NCBI GenBank assembly: GCA_002408385.1
Contig: DHSB01000115.1
Coordinates: forward strand, 22,049 to 32,663
Reading direction: 5' to 3'
DNA: 10,615 bases
Source: Myxococcales bacterium UBA5297
GTDB taxonomy: Bacteria; Myxococcota; Myxococcia; Myxococcales; UBA5297
Shown here: one piece after another, positions 1-6,538 of the stretch
Layout of the letters: every line of letters starts with the position of its first letter
Numbering within the stretch: the stretch's first letter is position 1
Notes under the pieces: generated by a model
The model's database searches: none
What the model saw: only the letters and a program-made list of their open reading frames with translations
What the model was told of the DNA's origin: nothing
Made by a program: the position numbers and the translations under genes

Positions 1-405
1 CGGGGCGAGCCGCAGGCGGTCGGCGACGGGCGGGCCGTGTTGTGCGGCGCGCCGTATCCGAACGGCGGCGTCCTCGAGCGCTGTCTGCGCGCGAGCGAGG
101 GGCGGTTGCGCATCGTCGCGTACCACACGCCCGATCTCGTCGAGGACCTCGCGCCCTTGGGACCGGACCTCTACCTCGCCGGACACACGCACGGCGGCCA
201 GGTTCGAGTGCCGCTCTACGGGGCGGTCGTGACGATGTCGGAGCTCGGCAAACGCTATGAGATGGGCCGGTACACGGTGGGCAGCACCGCGCTCTACGTC
301 AACCGCGGGGTCGGCATGGAGGGAGGCCTCGCGCCGCGGGTGCGCTTCCTCTGCAGGCCGGAGATCGCGGTCATCGACCTCGTCGGCAGCAAGCCGGCAC
401 CCTGA
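1..405 (+). CDS. Metallophosphoesterase, calcineurin-like (YkuE/YaeI type), C-terminal part
   Basis: The reading frame is open from base 1, so the N-terminus lies outside the window; 134 residues and the stop are visible. The GTG at 37 is internal, not a start. The visible part carries the last metal-binding motifs of the calcineurin-like phosphoesterase fold: a His in AYHTPDL (about visible residue 42), then the signature GHTHGGQ (61-67). It ends with the NRGVGMEG and RPEIAVIDL segments usual at the C-terminus of YkuE/YaeI-like enzymes. These are two-metal phosphodiesterases or phosphatases, often membrane-associated and sometimes linked to lipid or nucleotide substrates; the substrate here cannot be told. 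The missing part should hold the first DxH and GNHD-type motifs. Family call firm, function general. Confidence 0.9.
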   Translation, partial: RGEPQAVGDGRAVLCGAPYPNGGVLERCLRASEGRLRIVAYHTPDLVEDLAPLGPDLYLAGHTHGGQVRVPLYGAVVTMSELGKRYEMGRYTVGSTALYVNRGVGMEGGLAPRVRFLCRPEIAVIDLVGSKPAP

Positions 406-485
406 GGCCGCTCGCGAACCTCCTTCTCGGCTGCAGTCCCCCACCGGCACGGCGGCAAGGCAAGCCTGCGCGTCGGGAAGCGCGA

Positions 486-504
486 CCTCTTTCCCCGGAA
501 GAGG
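486..504 (+). terminator. Possible terminator hairpin after the phosphoesterase
   Basis: A perfect 6-bp inverted repeat (CCTCTT and AAGAGG) encloses a 7-base loop, about 80 bases after the phosphoesterase stop. There is no T-run after it, so the terminator role is weak inference. Confidence 0.25.
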
Positions 505-769
505 CTCCGGCGGTACCGCAGAGGCATCCTGCAGCCTTCCGAGCCTCATCGTCTCCTCGGGAAGGCCTTGGCGAGCCCCGGGGCGCCGCGGGAGGCTCAG
601 CGAAGCCGAATCCGGGAGGCAGGAGCGCGCGCTCCGCTGGGCAAGGGGCGCTTCGGCTCGCGCCGGATGCCGCTCGGCTGCTCTCGGCGCGGCCGTCCCC
701 GGGCGTCGAAAGCGGGTCGGCAAGGGCACTCGGCAAGGTGCCAGCCGTTGACAAGTGGGAATGCGCCCG

Positions 770-791
770 GGGCCGACACGAAGGTCGGCCC
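770..791 (-). terminator. Hairpin downstream of DUF192 gene, likely terminator
   Basis: A perfect 8-bp stem (GGGCCGAC with GTCGGCCC) encloses a 6-base loop, 33 bases beyond the DUF192 stop on the minus strand. No T-run follows on either strand. In such GC-rich genomes stable hairpins without a T-run often sit at gene ends, so a terminator or an mRNA-stabilising 3' end is plausible. Confidence 0.4.
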
Positions 792-824
792 TCGGCAACT
801 GCGGCGGAGCCTCGGAACTTGGCG

Positions 825-1328
825 CTACTCGAGCCGGTACATCCCCTCGAGCCGCACCTTGTCGCCCCGCCGCACTCCGTTGCGCGAGCACCACCCGCCG
901 TTGACCTCGAGCACCAGCTTCGACTCTGCGTCGACCGCGCGCGGGGTCGTCGTCAGCGGCTCGGCGTTCTCGACGATGCCGACCACCGCGCCGTCGGCGG
1001 CGATGAAGAGCATGTCGAGCGGCAGGTAGGTGTTGCGCATCCAGAAGCTCTGATAGCCCTCCTCGGGGAAGACGAAGATCATCCCGGCCATCTCGGGCAT
1101 CGACTTGCGGAACATCAGGCCGCGCGCCCGGTCGCGGTCGTTGGAGGCGATCTCCACCTCGACCGGCAGCTCCCGGCCGTCGGCGGCGAGGACCCGCGCG
1201 ATTCCACGCTGGCTCAAGGGGCGCACCTCCTCGGTCCCCGCGTCCGCGGGGCCACCGGGTTTGGCCGCCGTAGCCGGGCAGCCGGAAAGGGCGAGCAGCA
1301 GCAAGAGGGTCGAAGAGAGGCGCTTCAT
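825..1328 (-). CDS. DUF192 family lipoprotein
   Basis: A 167-residue protein starting at the ATG at 1328. The frame extends to a GTG at 1337, but the ATG gives a standard lipoprotein signal (basic MKR, a leucine-rich core, lipobox LSGC with the modified Cys at 17). A TATTGT element 7 bases upstream of the ATG would also place the GTG inside the promoter. After a short linker the DUF192 domain covers about residues 45-165. Its hallmarks are RARGLMFR, then FVFP, FWMRNTYLPLDMLFI, then the LEVNGG and GVRRGDKV segments near the end. DUF192 proteins are small beta-rich proteins, usually exported in bacteria, with no settled biochemical role. The gene lies 111 bp downstream of the coiled-coil membrane gene on the same strand, a gap wide enough for its own promoter. 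Family call is firm; function is unknown. Confidence 0.9.
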   Translation of the reverse strand: MKRLSSTLLLLLALSGCPATAAKPGGPADAGTEEVRPLSQRGIARVLAADGRELPVEVEIASNDRDRARGLMFRKSMPEMAGMIFVFPEEGYQSFWMRNTYLPLDMLFIAADGAVVGIVENAEPLTTTPRAVDAESKLVLEVNGGWCSRNGVRRGDKVRLEGMYRLE

Positions 1329-1335
1329 CGCCGAC

Positions 1336-1341
1336 ACAATA
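1336..1341 (-). promoter_or_regulatory. Candidate -10 element of the DUF192 gene
   Basis: TATTGT on the minus strand (5 of 6 to TATAAT) ends 7 bases before the ATG at 1328, which would put the transcription start at or next to the start codon. No Shine-Dalgarno sequence is present in the same stretch, which agrees with a leaderless message. No convincing -35 is seen. Confidence 0.35.
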
Positions 1342-1439
1342 GTTCGGTTGGCCCCGCGGCGTCCTCTTGCCTTCGGGAGCTGTCCGCGCGGGACGGCGCG
1401 AAGGCCGGCGGCGCGCGGGGCGCATCGGGGCTGAACGGC

Positions 1440-2630
1440 CTACGGCTTCTGGTCGACGGCGACCGCGGCGACCGGCGCCACCGCCTCGGCGCCCGCCTGC
1501 TCGCCCTTGATGTCGACGACCTGGCTGATGATCTCGTCGACCGCCTGCGCCTCACAGTCCATCTCGCGGGCGACCGAGGAGAGGCTCTCGGAGAGCGCCG
1601 AGAGCTCGGCCGCGCGCAGGTGCGCGTCCGAGGACTTGAGTCCGAGCAGGGCGAAGCGGGTGCGCTCGAGCAGCGCCATCTCGCTGTGGAGCCGGGCGAC
1701 GATGCGCTCGCGCCCGCGCCGGATGCGGTCGATCTGCTGGAGCTCGCCGTTGAGCGCCGCCTCGGCCACCCCGAGCTGCCGGCGGGCGACCTCGTCGCGG
1801 GTCGACTCCTTCAGCGAGCGCAGCTCGGAGAGGCGCTGACCGATTTCGCCCTCGGCCCGCTCGCCCAGCTCGCGGTCGATCGCCTGCCAGCGCCTCGCCA
1901 GCTCGAGGATGCGCGTCGTCACCTCGTTGAGCGAGCCGGTGAGCTGGGCGCGCGCGAAGCCGGGCTCGCCGTTGCTCAGGATCTCCGCGCAGCGCCGGTA
2001 GTTGGTCATCGCCCGCGCGCAGAGCACCTTGAGGTCCCCGGCCAGCTCGGGCAGCAGCCTCGCGTAGAGGTTCTCGACCGCGTCGGGCTCGCGCACCAGG
2101 TGGGCGCCGGCGCCGCCGAGCGACAGGAAGAAGCCGATGAGCCCGGTGCGCACCATCGCCGCCAGAGGCGAAGGCAGCAGCGCCTCGAGCAGGCCGCGGC
2201 TGTCGAAGGCCCCCACGACCACCGTCCCGCACGTCAGGCCGACCGCGGTGAGGAGAGCGGCGGCCAGGAAAGCCGACCTGCCGATGCGCTGGCCGACCCC
2301 GGGCGTCGGGCTCGCCTCCTTGCTGCGCGCCAGGGCGAAGACGAGCCCCATGCCGGCGCCGGCGGCCGCCAGGCCGAAGACCGGGTGGGAGGGGAAGGCC
2401 AAGGAGAGCAGCCCGGAGAGCGTGCCGAGGAGGCCGAAGCCGATGCGGCCCTTGAGCGACTTGCCGCAGGCGGCCAGCGCCGCCACCGCGCAGACGAGCG
2501 CGACGCCGGGGACGGTCAGGCCCGCCTGCGACAGCGCGAAGCCGAGCGCCCCGGCCGCGGCGGCGCCGCCGGTCGACCACAGCACGCTCTTCTGAAAGGC
2601 CTCGTGGTCGGCGAACGTCAGGGCTGGCAT
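1440..2630 (-). CDS. Six-helix membrane protein with long C-terminal coiled coil, unknown function
   Basis: A 396-residue protein I do not recognise. The first 180 residues hold about six hydrophobic helices (near 17-33, 38-56, 62-78, 83-101, 117-140 and 155-177). The short loops after helices 2 and 4 are basic (KSLKGR; ARSK...QRIGR), so by the positive-inside rule both ends are cytoplasmic. Residues 185-375 are almost purely helical, charged and Leu/Ala-spaced, as in a long coiled coil; Pro is nearly absent. The tail is Ala/Val-rich. The start is fixed by GAGGAG 8 bases upstream of the ATG. The gene begins 46 bp after the VWA gene ends, on the same strand, so the two are probably co-transcribed. 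A membrane scaffold or partner of the VWA protein is possible. The coiled coil vaguely recalls TelA-like helical proteins, but I see no family motif. Confidence 0.8.
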   Translation of the reverse strand: MPALTFADHEAFQKSVLWSTGGAAAAGALGFALSQAGLTVPGVALVCAVAALAACGKSLKGRIGFGLLGTLSGLLSLAFPSHPVFGLAAAGAGMGLVFALARSKEASPTPGVGQRIGRSAFLAAALLTAVGLTCGTVVVGAFDSRGLLEALLPSPLAAMVRTGLIGFFLSLGGAGAHLVREPDAVENLYARLLPELAGDLKVLCARAMTNYRRCAEILSNGEPGFARAQLTGSLNEVTTRILELARRWQAIDRELGERAEGEIGQRLSELRSLKESTRDEVARRQLGVAEAALNGELQQIDRIRRGRERIVARLHSEMALLERTRFALLGLKSSDAHLRAAELSALSESLSSVAREMDCEAQAVDEIISQVVDIKGEQAGAEAVAPVAAVAVDQKP

Positions 2631-2638
2631 GCTCTCGG

Positions 2639-2644
2639 CTCCTC
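2639..2644 (-). promoter_or_regulatory. Ribosome binding site of the coiled-coil membrane gene
   Basis: GAGGAG on the minus strand with an 8-base spacer to the ATG at 2630. It decides the start and lies in the 46-bp gap after the VWA stop, which supports translation from a shared message. Confidence 0.7.
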
Positions 2645-2676
2645 TTCGGAAAAAGCCCCCTCCGGCTGATTGTGCG

Positions 2677-4107
2677 CTAGCGCGCGGTGTTCGAGAAGCT
2701 GTGGACGCGCTTGGCCGCGCGGGCGCCCGCCGCGCTCGAAGGCGGCGCCTGGAGCGACTTCTCGAAGACCTGGGCCTCGCCGAGGATCTGCTTGAACTCG
2801 TCGCTGGGGCCGAACTCCGCCTCGGCCTTGCGCAGCTCGGCTTCGGCCTGCTTGACGTACTGCGCGGCCTGGTCGCGCTGGCCCTGCGAGTAAGAGATGC
2901 CCGCGTTGCGCAGCACCTTGAGCGCGTTGGCGTGCGCGGCGGTGGCCGCCACGTCCTTGTCGCGCTTCTCGACGGCCAGGCGCGCGTCGGAGGTGACCGA
3001 GGTCTTCACCGAGAGCTGCGCCATCCCCGGCGCCCGCCCGCGGGTCACGTCGAGGTAGGCAAGGCCCACGTCGGCCACGTCGAGCAGCCCCTCGGCCTGC
3101 GCGGGTACCAGCAGGCGCGCGACGACCTTGCGGTGCTGGCCCCCGGCGAAGTCCGGCAGCCGCACGGTGGTGACCCCCGCGCTCGACTCGGCGAGGTAGC
3201 CGAACACCTCGGCGACGATGACCCCGGGCTGCGGGGTGATCTTCAGCGCGGGCCCGATGGCCACGGTGGAGACGGCCTGCTCGAGCTCGCGGGCGAAGAT
3301 GGAGCGAAGCTGCGAGGCCTCGGCCAGGAAGTGGTAGCTGCCGCCGCCATACTCGGCGAGCGACTCGAGGACCAGCTCGTTGAAGTCGAGGCCGACGCCG
3401 ATGGCCGAGAGGGTGACGCCTCTCGACGCGGTGCGCCGAGCGAGGGCCGCCAGGCCCTTCGGGTCGGAGATGCCTTCGTTGGCTTGGCCGTCGGAGAGCA
3501 GCACGACGCGCGAGACGTTGTACTGCTCGCGATAGGGCGCAAGCTGCGCGAGCCCGGCCTCCAGGCCGCCGGAGATGTTGGTGCCGCCCATCTCGTTGAT
3601 CGAGTCGATGGCCGCCTCCATGCGTCGCCGGGCGCTCGCGGTGGCCAGCGTCGAGCCGATGATGGTGGTCACGTCCGAGCCGAAGGTGACCAGGGCGAAC
3701 CGGTCGCGCTCGTCGAGCTTGGTGACCAGATGCCGGGCGGCGGCGCGGCACTGCTCCATCTTCTCGCCGGCCATCGAGCCCGAACGGTCCATCACGAGGA
3801 CGAGGTTGACCGGGGCGCGCTCGCTGGTGTCGAGCCGGGCGGCGTCGATGTCGATCTTGAGGAAGGTCTCGCGCTCGGCGCCGGCGAGCAGGTAGGGGTC
3901 GGAGATCGACGCGGTCAGCTTGAGCACGTCGCCGGCGACCTGCGGGCCCGGCGCCGGCACGGCGGGGGCGGGCGGCTTGACTATCGGATTGGCCACTGGG
4001 GGCGCAACCGAAGGGCCGGGCGGGAGCTGCCCGGGGATGAAGGCGATGACCAGCGCGAGCAGCCCGATGAGCGCCGCGGCACCGAAGACGACGGCAGTAC
4101 GCTTCAT
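2677..4107 (-). CDS. Membrane-anchored VWA-domain protein with intact MIDAS
   Basis: A 476-residue protein. Residues 5-24 form a single hydrophobic segment (signal anchor or uncleaved signal), followed by a Pro/Ala linker (25-58) and a beta-strand region. A von Willebrand factor A domain covers about 98-285. All three parts of the metal-dependent adhesion site are present: D107-x-S109-x-S111 in DRSGSM, T176 in GGTN and D206 in LLSDGQ. After it comes a beta-sandwich-like region (about 286-380) as in YfbK/'Ca-activated chloride channel' type bacterial VWA proteins, then a helical, charged segment (382-450). VWA domains bind protein ligands through a metal ion; an enzyme activity is not expected. 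The domain should face the periplasm. Start set by GGAGGT with a 6-base spacer. The coiled-coil membrane gene follows by 46 bp; the PEGA gene precedes by 131 bp. VWA call is firm; partner unknown. Confidence 0.92.
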   Translation of the reverse strand: MKRTAVVFGAAALIGLLALVIAFIPGQLPPGPSVAPPVANPIVKPPAPAVPAPGPQVAGDVLKLTASISDPYLLAGAERETFLKIDIDAARLDTSERAPVNLVLVMDRSGSMAGEKMEQCRAAARHLVTKLDERDRFALVTFGSDVTTIIGSTLATASARRRMEAAIDSINEMGGTNISGGLEAGLAQLAPYREQYNVSRVVLLSDGQANEGISDPKGLAALARRTASRGVTLSAIGVGLDFNELVLESLAEYGGGSYHFLAEASQLRSIFARELEQAVSTVAIGPALKITPQPGVIVAEVFGYLAESSAGVTTVRLPDFAGGQHRKVVARLLVPAQAEGLLDVADVGLAYLDVTRGRAPGMAQLSVKTSVTSDARLAVEKRDKDVAATAAHANALKVLRNAGISYSQGQRDQAAQYVKQAEAELRKAEAEFGPSDEFKQILGEAQVFEKSLQAPPSSAAGARAAKRVHSFSNTAR

Positions 4108-4113
4108 GAGTCG

Positions 4114-4119
4114 ACCTCC
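4114..4119 (-). promoter_or_regulatory. Ribosome binding site of the VWA gene
   Basis: GGAGGT on the minus strand, 6 bases before the ATG at 4107. This is a near-consensus site and the strongest in the window, and it sits just after the hairpin at 4124-4141. Confidence 0.75.
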
Positions 4120-4123
4120 GCAG

Positions 4124-4141
4124 GCCGGTCAGCCGACCGGC
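4124..4141 (-). promoter_or_regulatory. Hairpin just upstream of the VWA ribosome binding site
   Basis: A perfect 7-bp stem (GCCGGTC with GACCGGC) closes a 4-base loop and ends 4 bases before the GGAGGT of the VWA gene. It lies between the PEGA stop and the VWA start. It could end or attenuate PEGA transcription, stabilise a processed 5' end, or affect translation of the VWA message. No T-run follows. The structure is seen; the role is inference. Confidence 0.35.
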
Positions 4142-4238
4142 ATCTTCCCTGCTGAACGCGCGGGGGAGCGGAATCGATCTATCCGGCCGGCCTTCGCCCC
4201 CGCGCCATCGAAAGCCCGGCCCTCCTCGTGTCGCCGGC

Positions 4239-5591
4239 TCAGGGGACGCCGGTCAACAGGAGGCTGGGCGCCTGGGGCGGTCCGCGGGTGGCGGCGATGG
4301 CGTAGACGACGCCCCCGACGACCGCGGCGGCCGCGGTGCCGCCGATCACCGGCCAGAACCAGGCGCGCTCGGTGAGCGGCGGTCCGTCATCGGCCTGGGC
4401 GACCACCGGCGGATCGAGCAGCGCGGCGGCCAACTGCGGCGCCAGAGCCTGCATCTCGGCCTCGAAGGTCGGCGCGCCGGGGATGACCGTCTTCCTGCCG
4501 CCCAACGCCATCCGCCCGGAGGCCAAGTCGTAGGCCTGGTACTCGACGAGCGTGCCGACCGTGTCGGTGCGCGCGGTGCCCAGGACGAGGTAGCCGGTCT
4601 CCAAGAGGTTGCCGAGGTCGCGGGCGCCCAGGCCCGCCTTCTGCGCGGACATCTCGACGACGGCGGTCTCCAGCGCGCGATCGAGCGGGGCGGCGGTGGG
4701 CAGCGCCTCCAGTTGCGCGGTCACCGTGGCCCCGCCCTCGCCGACCTCGACGAAGCTGGCCCAGGGCCTTCGGGTGCGGCTGACGACGAGGAGGTGGTGC
4801 CTGCCGACGGGCAGCTCGTCGAGCTTGACCGGGGCGATTCCGACCGGCCGTCCCCCGAGGGAGACCGCGGCGTGCGCCACGTTGGCGGTCACCGTCAGCG
4901 CGCCCTTGGGGCCGGCTTCGGTCTCGGTCCTTGCCGCCTCGTAGGCCTCGATGATGTCCGGCGAGAAGTCGGTGGGCGGGGGCTCGAAGCCCGAGGCGAT
5001 GAGCGCGGCGCGCTTGAACGAGGCTGTCGCGCGGTCGGTGTCGCCGTTGAGCAGGTAGGCCGCGCCCGTCAGCGCGAACCCGTGGGCGACCTGGGCGGGG
5101 ACGACGTTTTCCGGGCGCTCGAGCAGCAGCTTGAGCGCCGTCAGGTACTCGCGGGCGGCCACTTCGAGGTCGAGGTCGTTGTAGGCCCGCTTGCCGGCTT
5201 CAAAGTGTCCCTGGACCTCCGGGCGCGGCATCGGATCGGCCCGGCCTCCGAGCTTGCGCAGCAGGTCGATCGGCTCGAGCCTGCCGTTGGCCTCGAGCGC
5301 CCGGGCGAGCTCGGCCTCGAAGGCGGCGGCGGCCTGGTTTGCGGCCGGGTCGCGCGGGGAGACGAGGACGGCGATCGCCCGGCGCGCCGGCAGCGGCTGC
5401 GGAGCGAGCTGACGCGGCGCATCGGAGGCGGGCGCGCTGTCGGGCGCCTTGGCCGCGGGGGCCTCGTCCTCCCAAGACCTCGGGGATTTGGCTACTTCCT
5501 CGTCCGCCTCGTCGCCCCAGAACACCTCGTCCTCGTCGGCGAGCGCGAGGCAGGGAAGGGCGAGCAGGAGCACTGTGATGAGTCCGCGCAT
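4239..5591 (-). CDS. PEGA-domain envelope protein with TPR-like region and C-terminal membrane helix
   Basis: A 450-residue protein. Residues 1-18 are a typical signal peptide (MRGLITVLLL core, probable cleavage after ALA). An acidic, Ala/Pro-rich linker follows to about 68. Residues 71-115 form an alpha/beta segment; 125-222 are helical and TPR-like (AYNDLDLEVAAREY; TDRATASFKRAAL). A PEGA domain covers about 230-294 (GALTVTAN, a central strand with GGRPVGIAP, and LPVGRHHLLV). Residues 300-392 form another alpha/beta segment, and 411-434 a C-terminal transmembrane helix with a short tail. PEGA repeats are thought to bind surface polymers or proteins and are common in deltaproteobacterial envelope proteins. 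No clear Shine-Dalgarno precedes the ATG at 5591, which is the first suitable start after the stop-free region. It is divergent to the lipoprotein at 5916 and 131 bp upstream of the VWA gene. Domain call good; role unknown. Confidence 0.85.
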   Translation of the reverse strand: MRGLITVLLLALPCLALADEDEVFWGDEADEEVAKSPRSWEDEAPAAKAPDSAPASDAPRQLAPQPLPARRAIAVLVSPRDPAANQAAAAFEAELARALEANGRLEPIDLLRKLGGRADPMPRPEVQGHFEAGKRAYNDLDLEVAAREYLTALKLLLERPENVVPAQVAHGFALTGAAYLLNGDTDRATASFKRAALIASGFEPPPTDFSPDIIEAYEAARTETEAGPKGALTVTANVAHAAVSLGGRPVGIAPVKLDELPVGRHHLLVVSRTRRPWASFVEVGEGGATVTAQLEALPTAAPLDRALETAVVEMSAQKAGLGARDLGNLLETGYLVLGTARTDTVGTLVEYQAYDLASGRMALGGRKTVIPGAPTFEAEMQALAPQLAAALLDPPVVAQADDGPPLTERAWFWPVIGGTAAAAVVGGVVYAIAATRGPPQAPSLLLTGVP

Positions 5592-5600
5592 GGCTCGGCC

Positions 5601-5608
5601 ATGCTATG
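5601..5608 (-). promoter_or_regulatory. Candidate -10 region of the PEGA gene
   Basis: CATAGCAT on the minus strand, ending 9 bases before the ATG at 5591. It is the only A/T-rich patch near the start, and no ribosome binding site is seen, so a very short or absent leader is possible. Weak on its own. Confidence 0.25.
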
Positions 5609-5851
5609 CGCGCGGTCGCATGGCCGACAAGTGCGCCTGCGGCAGGGCGCGCCCGCCGGCTTTTCCGAGACTGGGGAAGACGCGACCGCAATCCGGGCTC
5701 CGCGAAGCGGTTTCGGGTCGGAGCTGCCGGTCGTCCGGCCAGCGTCGGCGCCATCGGCGGCCGCGACGCTTGAGGAGGGGGCATCTGCGGCCGGGTTCTC
5801 CGCGCGGGCCCGGCGAGCGGAGGAGAGCTCCTGCGCGCGGCCGCCATTCGC

Positions 5852-5857
5852 TAGAAT
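5852..5857 (+). promoter_or_regulatory. Candidate -10 element of the charged lipoprotein gene
   Basis: TAGAAT (5 of 6 to TATAAT) in an otherwise very GC-rich stretch. It would give a transcription start near 5864 and a leader of about 50 bases carrying a hairpin and a ribosome binding site. No good -35 lies 16-18 bases upstream. Confidence 0.45.
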
Positions 5858-5874
5858 CGCGCGCCAACCAAGCC

Positions 5875-5893
5875 GAGGTGATTTCGGCACCTC
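5875..5893 (+). promoter_or_regulatory. Hairpin in the 5' leader of the charged lipoprotein gene
   Basis: GAGGTG and CACCTC form a perfect 6-bp stem around a 7-base loop, ending 10 bases before the AAGGGGAG site. The left arm itself resembles a Shine-Dalgarno core but is too far from the ATG to serve it. Its function is unknown. Confidence 0.3.
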
Positions 5894-5903
5894 TATCGAA
5901 GGC

Positions 5904-5911
5904 AAGGGGAG
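5904..5911 (+). promoter_or_regulatory. Ribosome binding site of the charged lipoprotein gene
   Basis: AAGGGGAG ends 4 bases before the ATG at 5916 and decides this start against the much longer upstream-open frame, which runs antisense through the PEGA gene. Confidence 0.65.
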
Positions 5912-5915
5912 CGAC

Positions 5916-6533
5916 ATGGGCGGCCGCCGACTGTGTGTCTTACTCGCGTGTTCTTTCGTGTTCGCAGGGCCGGGCTGTACCTGCAATAAGGCGCCGCAGG
6001 AGTCGAGCCTCCAGGAAGACGACTCGCCGCTTGCCAAATTTCGCAAGAAGCGCCGCAAGATGCGCAAGCGCAAGAAGCGCGCGCCGAGCAACCCGCCGAC
6101 GCGCGAGGACGGGCTCGCCGCGCTCGAAGAGGCCAAGCTCCTCGTCGAGGAGGCTGAGTTCCGCGAGGCCGAGAAGGAGCTGCGCGTCGCGGCGGGGGCG
6201 GGCACCGGCGGCGCGGACGAGCTGCTCTATCGAGTGCGCAACGAGATCGAGGCCGAGGACCGCATCCTCGCGGGGCAGAAGAAGCTTGCAGCGCTGGACC
6301 TCGAGGGCGCCCGGGCCGATCTCGAGGCGGTTGCGCCGGGGCTCATCCTGTCGGAGCTCGCGCGCGAGATGCTCGAGACGCTGGCCGAGAAGGAAGTCGA
6401 GAAGCGCAAGGCGATGATCGAGAAGGCCTCGCAGCGCTTTGAAGAGGAGGAGGGCAAGGGCGGCGAGGAAGGGGAAGCCGAGGAGCCGGCCGCTGAGGAC
6501 GCGGCGCCCGAGGAGGAGGAGGACGCGCCCTGA
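5916..6533 (+). CDS. Small, highly charged putative lipoprotein with basic patch and acidic tail
   Basis: A 205-residue protein of no family I recognise. Residues 1-20 look like an export signal; Cys21 in GPGC is the likelier lipidation site, although the lipobox is poor. Cys12 in LLAC fits the motif better but leaves too short a hydrophobic core. A very basic stretch follows (41-55, twelve Lys/Arg in fifteen residues). Residues 64-165 are helical and TPR-like (EAKLLVEEAEFREAEKEL; ALDLEGARADLEAVAPG). The last 30 residues (176-205) are mostly Glu/Asp. The start is set by AAGGGGAG and by the signal sequence, which begins exactly there. It is divergent to PEGA and convergent with the kinase, so it is probably a single-gene unit. 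Its acidic end could bind cations, a basic partner or its own basic patch. Gene reality is good; function is unknown. Confidence 0.75.
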   Translation: MGGRRLCVLLACSFVFAGPGCTCNKAPQESSLQEDDSPLAKFRKKRRKMRKRKKRAPSNPPTREDGLAALEEAKLLVEEAEFREAEKELRVAAGAGTGGADELLYRVRNEIEAEDRILAGQKKLAALDLEGARADLEAVAPGLILSELAREMLETLAEKEVEKRKAMIEKASQRFEEEEGKGGEEGEAEEPAAEDAAPEEEEDAP

Positions 6534-6538
6534 CGGCA

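Larger units (their letters stand above)
406..824. other. 419-bp intergenic gap with no credible gene
   Basis: This stretch separates the plus-strand phosphoesterase from the minus-strand DUF192 gene, so both converge on it. The open frames that cross it read as Arg/Ser/Ala/Gly-rich low-complexity peptides with no motif, no ribosome binding site and no usual start. I see two clear hairpins (486-504 and 770-791) and a weaker 7-bp inverted repeat with a 19-base loop (534-540 with 560-566). An isolated TTGACA at 748-753 has no -10 element 16-18 bases later. No tRNA-like or riboswitch-like fold was recognised. It could hold a small RNA or decayed sequence, but nothing here proves either. Confidence 0.5.
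5592..5915. other. 324-bp divergent control region
   Basis: This region separates the PEGA start (minus) from the charged lipoprotein start (plus), so it should hold both promoters. Seen here: CATAGCAT on the minus strand (5601-5608), a possible -10 for PEGA; TAGAAT at 5852-5857 for the lipoprotein; a 5'UTR hairpin at 5875-5893; and a Shine-Dalgarno site at 5904-5911. The middle (about 5620-5840) is GC-rich with no convincing gene; open frames through it are extensions of unrelated reading frames. Confidence 0.5.

Noticed and set aside
748..753. Perfect TTGACA, a possible -35 element
   Set aside because: No A/T-rich -10 occurs 16-18 bases downstream, and no plus-strand gene follows before the convergent DUF192 gene.
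738..2669. A 643-residue plus-strand open frame across DUF192 and the coiled-coil membrane gene
   Set aside because: It runs antisense to two well-supported genes. Its product is Arg/Ala/Gly/Glu/His-rich without motifs and it has no ribosome binding site. High GC at third positions removes stops from the opposite strand and creates such frames.
2629..4155. A 508-residue plus-strand open frame opposite the VWA gene
   Set aside because: The minus strand carries an intact MIDAS and a near-consensus ribosome binding site. The plus-strand product is low complexity, rich in Gly, Asp, Val and His with no domain.
4713..5915. Upstream extension of the charged lipoprotein frame by about 400 codons
   Set aside because: The extension is antisense to the PEGA gene. 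The signal peptide and AAGGGGAG site both place the true start at 5916.
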